NCBI GenBank assembly: GCA_902810075.1
Contig: LR778135.1
Coordinates: forward strand, 3,038,001-3,102,000
Reading direction: 5' to 3'
DNA from: Ruminococcaceae bacterium BL-6
GTDB lineage: Bacteria > Bacillota > Clostridia > Oscillospirales > Acutalibacteraceae
Length of the DNA stretch: 64,000 nt
Part shown: piece by piece, positions 59,030 to 64,000 of the stretch
Layout of the letters: each line of letters begins with the position of its first letter
Position numbering within the stretch: the stretch's first letter is position 1
Translations under genes and position numbers: made by a program
Notes under the pieces: model-generated
What the model was told of the DNA's origin: nothing
What the model saw: only the letters and a program-made list of their open reading frames with translations
The model's database searches: none

Positions 59030-59365
59030 ATGTCAGACATTGTCAAGATCGTCGGGGAGCGTCTCAAGATTTACCGGCAGCGGCGGGGGTACAGCCAGGC
59101 GCAGCTTGCGGAGAAAGCGAATGTCCACCCCACTTACATCGGCCAGCTGGAACGCGGCGAAAAGAACGCCACGATCGAAAGCATCAAAAAAGTAGCGTCC
59201 GCTCTGAACCTGCCTCTGGAAACCCTGTTCGCAAAAATCAGGATCAAAAACTCGGAAAAGGAAGTCGCCGAGAAATGCTACGAGCTGATCCTGACCCGCC
59301 CCAAAAAGGAACAGGAGCAGCTTCTGGATCTGCTGACCCGGATCACGAAATATAAGGATGCGTAA
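59030..59365 (+). CDS. XRE-family transcriptional regulator (SinR-like)
   Basis: The 111-residue protein has an N-terminal helix-turn-helix: VGERLKIYRQRRGYSQAQLA, EKANVHPTYIGQLERGEKNA, TIESIKKVASALNLPLETLF. The C-terminal helix is LTRPKKEQEQLLDLLTRITK. A TATAAT box lies at 58986-58991 and GGAGGG ahead of the ATG. This standalone architecture is common in clostridia. Targets unknown. Confidence 0.93.
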   Translation: MSDIVKIVGERLKIYRQRRGYSQAQLAEKANVHPTYIGQLERGEKNATIESIKKVASALNLPLETLFAKIRIKNSEKEVAEKCYELILTRPKKEQEQLLDLLTRITKYKDA

Positions 59366-59408
59366 AAAAGCAGCGGGAAAGAAAAATCTTTCCCGCTGCT
59401 TTTTTCTT
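59364..59408. terminator. Bidirectional terminator between convergent genes
   Basis: AGCAGCGGGAAAGA pairs with TCTTTCCCGCTGCT, flanked by A-run and T-run, between the XRE gene and the HtrA gene. Confidence 0.92.
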
Positions 59409-59410
59409 TT

Positions 59411-61354
59411 TTAATCCGAACCGGATGGAAGCTCCACGGTTTTCTGGGTTTCCCCGGTGTCCTCCAGAAGCTTGACGCTCACGTCGAACGACCTCCCCTG
59501 AACCCCGGGCCGGTAAATGGTCATCTTCAGGGTTTCGCCCGGCTTGTGCAGGCCCAGGATCTGGTACAGCTCGGCAAGCGTGGAGATCTCCTGCCCGTCC
59601 GCCTTTGTGATGATGTCGTTCACCTGAACCCCGGTGCCCCGGAACGAGCTGTCGCTGTCGATGACGGAGATCACCACGCCGCGCGGCATGCCGTACATCT
59701 GCGCCTGAAGGTCGGTCACCTCGTTCGCGGCGATGCCGAGACGAGCGCGCCCGGAAACGTATCCCTTGCGGATCAGGTCGTTGATGACCGTCCTCGCCTT
59801 CGAGATCGGGACCGAAAATCCCATTCCCTCAAAGCCGGTTGCGACCAGCTTCGAGGAGTTCACGCCGACCACCTGGCCGTACATGTTGACGAGCGCCCCG
59901 CCCGAAGCGCCCGGGCTGATCGCGGTGTCCGTCTGGATATACGTCATGTTGCCCGCGTTGCTGTACCCCACGGTGCGGTCCAGCCCCGAAATCACGCCGC
60001 GCGTCAAAGAGCTTGCGTACGTCATGCCGCCCGGGTTCCCGATGGCGACGACCCAGTCCCCGACCAGAAGCTGCCCGGAATCCCCGAACACGGCCACCGG
60101 AAGGCCCTTCGCGTCGATCTTCAGCACCGCAAGGTCGGTCGTCTTGTCAAATCCGACCACGGTCCCGTTGTATTTCGACCCGTCGTGAAGGATGACCTGA
60201 AGCTGACGGTTCGTTTTGGAATCGTTCACGACATGGGAATTGGTGATGATATAGCCGTCGGCCCGGCAGATGATCCCCGAGCCGGAGCTCTGCCCCTGCG
60301 AGTTCACGGACACCACCCCGACGATCGACGGGGAAACCTTCTGATACACCTGGCTCGCGTTCAACTCTCCGCCCGACGGCCGCTTCTCGATGGCGAGGCC
60401 CGCATAGTTCGAGTCAAGCACACTTCCGCCCGGCGCTTTTTTGGCGCTGTCGTCATCCGGCCGGCTCACCGCCTCCGATCCTCCGGGCTTTTCCCCGGAG
60501 CCGGATTCCGGCGCTCCGGACTGCGCGGAGCCCGGCCCGCCCGCAAAACCGGGATTTCCTTTTTGGGCAAGCGCCGCGTAAACGCCGTACGCGCAGAAGC
60601 CGATGACAAAAATGGCTCCCAAAGTCGCAAGCAGCCACAGAAACACCCGCGCGCCGCGGTTTTTTTTCGGCTTTTCGGGCGGCTTTCCGTAAGGCTGGGG
60701 AATCTGCCCGTAAGGGGCGTAGTTCTGGTTGGGATGATACCCGGGATAAGGGCCGTACGGCGGATACTGGCCGGGCGGATTCTGCTGCGGCGCGCCGTAC
60801 TGCCCGTTCTGCCAGCCGTAATACTGCTGCTGGTAAGGGTTCCCGTTCGGCTGCGCGGGTGCGTCCGGCTTCGGGATTTCCTGCGTGTCCTGCCGGTCGG
60901 GCCGCTTTGTCCCGCCGGACGTATTTCCGGCGGCCGACGGACCCGTCCCGTTCGGCTTCGGTGCTGCGGGAGGCTCCGGAAAAATCCGGTTCTCGGGCTT
61001 TTCCTCCGGCGCGGGCGGCGGATTTTTCGGCTGCTCCTCCGGCGGTTCCGACAGGCTTTCCGGCTTTACAGGCTCCGCGGGAGGCTCCGGGAAAATCCGT
61101 TCCTCCGGCTTTTCCTCCGGCGCGGGCGGCAGATTTTTCGGCTGCTCCTCCGGCGATTCCGACAGGCTTTCCGGCTTTACAGGCTCTGCGGGAGGCTCCG
61201 GGAAAATCCGTTCCTCCGGCTTTTCCTCCGGCGCGGGCGGCGTCTCCCCGCCAGCCCCGTTTTCCTGCGAAGTCCCTGCGGGAACGGCGCCGTTCCGGGG
61301 CAGATTCGGGTCCACGCCCTCTTTTTGTTCCTTGTTCCAATCATTCTCGTTCAT
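59411..61354 (-). CDS. HtrA/DegP-like serine protease with N-terminal Pro/Glu repeats
   Basis: The 647-residue protein starts with a cytoplasmic Pro/Glu-rich region (about 30-135) of three 37-residue repeats, then a Gln/Tyr/Pro/Gly-rich stretch (about 165-230). One membrane helix follows (about 236-262, VFLWLLATLGAIFVIGFCAY). The extracytoplasmic trypsin-like domain has His in TNSHVVND, Asp in TDLAVLKID and Ser in SPGASGGALVN, and a PDZ domain ends the protein (about 550-640). It degrades misfolded envelope proteins. Divergent from the XRE gene and adjacent to a two-component system that may regulate it. Confidence 0.95.
   Translation of the reverse strand: MNENDWNKEQKEGVDPNLPRNGAVPAGTSQENGAGGETPPAPEEKPEERIFPEPPAEPVKPESLSESPEEQPKNLPPAPEEKPEERIFPEPPAEPVKPESLSEPPEEQPKNPPPAPEEKPENRIFPEPPAAPKPNGTGPSAAGNTSGGTKRPDRQDTQEIPKPDAPAQPNGNPYQQQYYGWQNGQYGAPQQNPPGQYPPYGPYPGYHPNQNYAPYGQIPQPYGKPPEKPKKNRGARVFLWLLATLGAIFVIGFCAYGVYAALAQKGNPGFAGGPGSAQSGAPESGSGEKPGGSEAVSRPDDDSAKKAPGGSVLDSNYAGLAIEKRPSGGELNASQVYQKVSPSIVGVVSVNSQGQSSGSGIICRADGYIITNSHVVNDSKTNRQLQVILHDGSKYNGTVVGFDKTTDLAVLKIDAKGLPVAVFGDSGQLLVGDWVVAIGNPGGMTYASSLTRGVISGLDRTVGYSNAGNMTYIQTDTAISPGASGGALVNMYGQVVGVNSSKLVATGFEGMGFSVPISKARTVINDLIRKGYVSGRARLGIAANEVTDLQAQMYGMPRGVVISVIDSDSSFRGTGVQVNDIITKADGQEISTLAELYQILGLHKPGETLKMTIYRPGVQGRSFDVSVKLLEDTGETQKTVELPSGSD
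60968..61260 (-). repeat. 111-bp tandem repeats encoding 37-residue Pro/Glu units
   Basis: The block beginning GCGGGAGGCTCCGG recurs at about 60966, 61077 and 61188, a 111-base period. Units encode PPAPEEKPEERIFPEPPAEP plus VKPESLSESPEEQPKN with few differences. The third unit (nearest the membrane helix) is partial and diverged. Confidence 0.85.
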
Positions 61355-61383
61355 AGGCTTACTCCTTCAGAAAAATTCTGCCC

Positions 61384-62901
61384 CTACTTTGCCGGTTTAT
61401 CCTTGGGAATTTCTTTAAAAGGCGCGTCTTCCACTTCATTTTTCAGCTGCTTGGCGGATTCCTTCCGTTTCGGCAGCCAGAACCGGAATTCGCAGTACTC
61501 GTTTTCCACGCTGGAAACCGTGATTTCCCCGCCGTGAAGATTGATGATCGTCTTGACGATATAAAGCCCCAGCCCCATGCCGTTCTTATCCTGGCTGCGG
61601 GATTTGTCCGTCTTGTAGAAACGGTCGAAGATCAGCGAGACCTCGTCGGGCGGAATCCCCGCCCCGCTGTTGCGCACCGTGACGATGTCGCGGTCCGGGG
61701 CGTCCTCCACGTGGATATTGATATAGCCGCCCTCGTTGGTGAATTTGACGGCGTTTTCGATCAGATTATACATGACCTGATGGATCATGTCGGGGTCGCC
61801 GTCCACAAACAGGCTTTCGGCATCCTCCAGGCCCTTGATCTCCAGATTTTTGTCCTCGATCGGCTTTTCAAACGAGATCAGCGCCGACAGGATGGTCTTG
61901 GTCAGGTCGAACCGGGCGGGCCGCAGTTTCAGCTCCCCGTTGTCGATGCGGGAAAGGTCCAGCATGGTGCGCACCAGGCGGGACAGGCGCTTGACCTCCT
62001 GGGAAACGATTCTCAGATAGTAGCTCTGCTTTTCGGGCGGGATCGTGCCGTCCAGGATTCCATCCACGAACCCGGCGATCGTCGTCATCGGTGTTTTCAG
62101 CTCGTGCGAAACGTTCGCGATGAAATTGCGCCTCACGTTTTCACCGGAGGCCAGCGAGCAGGCCATGTTGTTGAACGCGACGGCGAGCTGCCCGATCTCG
62201 TCGTCGCTCGTCACCGGCACGCGCACGGAAAAGTTCCCGTCGCCGAAGCTGTGGGCGGCCAGCGCCATTTCGTGCAGCGGGCGCACCAGCTTATAGGAAA
62301 ACAGCCACACCAGCGCGAACGACAGCATGAACACCATCACGGCTGCCAGCAGGAACATTTTCAGCGCCTCCATCCGGTAGGTGCGCAGCGAGTACACGTT
62401 CGCGGCCGTGAACACCGCGCCGATGCTCACGGGGTTCCCGCTGCCATCCGACACCCGGATCGGCACCCCGACGATGTAATGCGACTGCTTGTAAAAGCCG
62501 TTCATCGTCCCGTTGCCAATATACTGCCCGCTGAGCACCTGCTTCATCACGCCCGGCTCCACGTTCGGCCCGTCGCCGGAGCCGCCCGCCGTATAGGCGG
62601 AAAGCAAGCGCACGCCGTCCTTATCGGTGATGAAGATATCGGCGTCGATATTGATGGCAAAAGCGGAGATGAACGCCTGGATCCTCTTTCCGTCCACCAT
62701 GTACTGGTCGTTCTGTACCATAATGACGTTTGCCGCGGCTACGGTGGCGATGCTGTGGGCGTTTTTGCTCAGCAGGTCGCGCTTCTCATCCTGCCAGTAG
62801 CGCGAGATGAAGCTGATCATCACGACGCCCAGGAAGAAGAAGCTCACGACGATAATCAGCAGCGTGATGCGCAGATATTTTTTAAACAGAGTTTTTTGCA
62901 C
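61384..62901 (-). CDS. Membrane sensor histidine kinase
   Basis: I prefer GTG 62901 with AAGGGCGG upstream; TTG 62949 would overlap the regulator gene. The 505-residue kinase has membrane helix 1 (about 10-30), an extracytoplasmic sensor domain (about 35-165, DADIFITDKDGVRLLSAYTA), helix 2 (about 178-200) and HAMP. Next are HisKA FIANVSHELKTPMTTI with phospho-accepting His (about 259) and HATPase_c with NLIENAVKF, VRNSGAGIP and GMGLGLYIV. It is a complete PhoR/ResE-type kinase, encoded right after its response regulator. Confidence 0.95.
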   Translation of the reverse strand: MQKTLFKKYLRITLLIIVVSFFFLGVVMISFISRYWQDEKRDLLSKNAHSIATVAAANVIMVQNDQYMVDGKRIQAFISAFAINIDADIFITDKDGVRLLSAYTAGGSGDGPNVEPGVMKQVLSGQYIGNGTMNGFYKQSHYIVGVPIRVSDGSGNPVSIGAVFTAANVYSLRTYRMEALKMFLLAAVMVFMLSFALVWLFSYKLVRPLHEMALAAHSFGDGNFSVRVPVTSDDEIGQLAVAFNNMACSLASGENVRRNFIANVSHELKTPMTTIAGFVDGILDGTIPPEKQSYYLRIVSQEVKRLSRLVRTMLDLSRIDNGELKLRPARFDLTKTILSALISFEKPIEDKNLEIKGLEDAESLFVDGDPDMIHQVMYNLIENAVKFTNEGGYINIHVEDAPDRDIVTVRNSGAGIPPDEVSLIFDRFYKTDKSRSQDKNGMGLGLYIVKTIINLHGGEITVSSVENEYCEFRFWLPKRKESAKQLKNEVEDAPFKEIPKDKPAK

Positions 62902-62932
62902 GCAAATGCCGCCCTTTCCGCGAAAACCCGTT

Positions 62933-63622
62933 CTATTCCTTGACTTCAAATTTATATCCGACTCCCCAAACGGTTTTCAGCGCCCATTTGTCCGAAACGC
63001 CCTCGAGCTTTTCCCTCAGCCGCTTCACATGCACGTCCACCGTGCGGGAATCCCCGTAGTAATCGAACCCCCACACCTCGTCCAGAAGCTGGTCGCGGGT
63101 GAACACGCGGTTCGGGTTGCTCGCCAGGTGATAGATCAGCTCCATCTCCTTGGGCGGCGTGTCGATCTGCACCCCGTTTACCTTCAGCTCGTAATTGGTC
63201 AGGTTGATCGAGAGCTTGTCGTATTTTACCTCTTTCACCGTGTCGTCGCCGTTTTTCCCGAAGCGGCGCAGCACCGCCTTGATGCGCGCCACAACCTCTT
63301 TCGCCTCGAACGGCTTCACCACGTAATCGTCCGCCCCCAGCTCCAGGCCGAGCACCTTGTCGAACACCTCGCCCTTCGCGGTGAGCATGATGATGGGGCA
63401 CTGCGATTTTTTCCGTATCTCGCGGCAGACCTGCCAGCCGTCCAGCTCGGGCAGCATGATGTCCAGCAAAATCAGGTCCGGGTTTTCCGCCTCAAAAATT
63501 TCCAGGGCTTTTCTGCCGTCGTTCGCGATCACGACGTTGAAGCCCTCCTTTTCCACGTAAAGCCTCAGCAGCTCGCAGATATTCTGGTCGTCGTCGACCA
63601 CTAAGATTTTTCCAGCCGCCAT
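62933..63622 (-). CDS. OmpR/PhoB-family response regulator
   Basis: The 229-residue protein has a receiver domain with acidic pair VVDDDQN, phospho-acceptor Asp in LILLDIMLPELDG (about 54) and Lys in DDYVVKPFEAKEV. The C-terminal winged helix has RDQLLDEVWGFDYYGDSRTV, DVHVKRLREKLEG. Partner of the kinase encoded next; the pair probably controls envelope stress or wall genes, given the neighbouring HtrA protease, but this is inference. Confidence 0.96.
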   Translation of the reverse strand: MAAGKILVVDDDQNICELLRLYVEKEGFNVVIANDGRKALEIFEAENPDLILLDIMLPELDGWQVCREIRKKSQCPIIMLTAKGEVFDKVLGLELGADDYVVKPFEAKEVVARIKAVLRRFGKNGDDTVKEVKYDKLSINLTNYELKVNGVQIDTPPKEMELIYHLASNPNRVFTRDQLLDEVWGFDYYGDSRTVDVHVKRLREKLEGVSDKWALKTVWGVGYKFEVKE

Positions 63623-63868
63623 TTTGTCAGCCTCCTGTTCTTTTCGGGATGCACGGTTCCATCCCGAACGATATCTCCTTATCGTAAATTATAAAGGAAT
63701 CCGTCGGACAAGTGGTGAATTTTTTATAAAGCTTTTGCCGTTTTCCGGGGATGCGGCGCGGTTTTTCCGTGCGCTTCATCCTGCCGCGCCGCCCTTTGCT
63801 TCTCTTTTCTATTCTAAATCTTCCGCCCGCTTCCGTCAATCGCGGAAAACGCCCGGACGCCGCTCTTC

Positions 63869-64000
63869 TCAGTCTTCCTTTATCATCTGAAGATACCCCA
63901 GCGGGCGGAACCCGAGCCTGCGGTAAAGCGCCTGCGCGCCCTTGTTTTCCGGCTCGGTCTCCAGCCGCAGCCTTTTGATTCTCCCATGGATGTTTTCATC
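63869..64000 (-). CDS. GNAT family acetyltransferase (C-terminal end only)
   Basis: The minus strand encodes the last 43 residues of a protein entering from beyond 64000: LRLETEPENKGAQALYRRLG, FRPLGYLQMIKED. The N-x-(K/G)A-x-x-LY-x-x-x-GF pattern is motif B of GNAT N-acetyltransferases. Substrate unknown. The 246 bases between its stop and the response regulator start hold no convincing gene. Confidence 0.88.
   Translation of the reverse strand, partial: DENIHGRIKRLRLETEPENKGAQALYRRLGFRPLGYLQMIKED

Noticed and set aside
60968..61260. CRISPR-like repeated units
   Set aside because: The 111-base repeats are contiguous, in frame and encode a protein region; there are no unique spacers.
59546..61537. 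663-codon plus-strand frame
   Set aside because: Complement of the HtrA gene; its repeats mirror the HtrA repeats and the sense protein has a full catalytic triad.
61534..62943. 469-codon plus-strand frame
   Set aside because: Antisense to the histidine kinase gene, which shows all kinase motifs.

Overview
The window reads as a GC-rich member of the Firmicutes, class Clostridia, most likely an Oscillospirales/Ruminococcaceae-type bacterium. The basis is Shine-Dalgarno-led genes with frequent GTG/TTG starts, clostridial housekeeping families (DUF815 ATPase, HflX, YtrA-type GntR regulator, HtrA, OmpR-type two-component pair) and phage families typical of gut clostridia. Genus cannot be fixed from the sequence alone.

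Region 1 (1-5.95 kb, minus strand, AT-richer): a compact defence-type operon. In transcription order it holds a 330-aa protein resembling partners of ABC-three-component (ABC-3C) systems, a middle-component protein, an SMC/ABC-like ATPase with a CPFC zinc hook, a small XRE regulator, and a SNF2-family helicase that runs off the left edge. Genes overlap or lie within 25 bases, downstream of one good promoter that carries an inverted repeat.

Region 2 (5.95-42.1 kb, plus strand): a near-complete siphovirus-type prophage. An early/replication block (sigma-like factor, DUF2800 nuclease, DUF2815 ssDNA-binding protein, family A DNA polymerase, DUF4406 protein, D5-type primase/helicase, VRR-NUC nuclease, DEAD/SNF2 helicase, DUF1492 regulator, HNH nuclease) is followed by packaging and two ParB-fused DNA methyltransferases. 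Then come portal, ClpP-like protease, HK97 capsid, connectors, tail tube, tail chaperones with a textbook -1 frameshift site, tape measure, baseplate and fibre genes, holin, and a GH25-LysM endolysin. The right end has two rounds of a small HTH/zinc-ribbon gene plus a small helical gene, then two large serine recombinases. A leader element of about 35 bases occurs three times in the element. The left attachment site is not visible, so region 1 may be cargo of the same element.

Region 3 (42.1-46.7 kb): host DNA with tRNA-Ser(CGA), a DUF815 ATPase, a lipoprotein fusing a metallophore-binding-like domain to a peptidoglycan-binding domain, and GTPase HflX.

Region 4 (46.7-57.8 kb, minus strand, host-like GC): a compact PBSX-like structural cluster (terminase, portal, protease, capsid, connectors, LysM protein, XkdQ/S/T/U-like baseplate genes). 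All frames are open, yet no tape measure, sheath, lysis, replication or integration gene is seen. It may be a domesticated particle.

Region 5 (57.8-64 kb): host regulators. These are a GntR regulator with a palindromic operator, a deletion-fused ABC transporter remnant, an XRE regulator, an HtrA protease with 37-residue repeats, a histidine kinase/response regulator pair, and the tail of a GNAT acetyltransferase.
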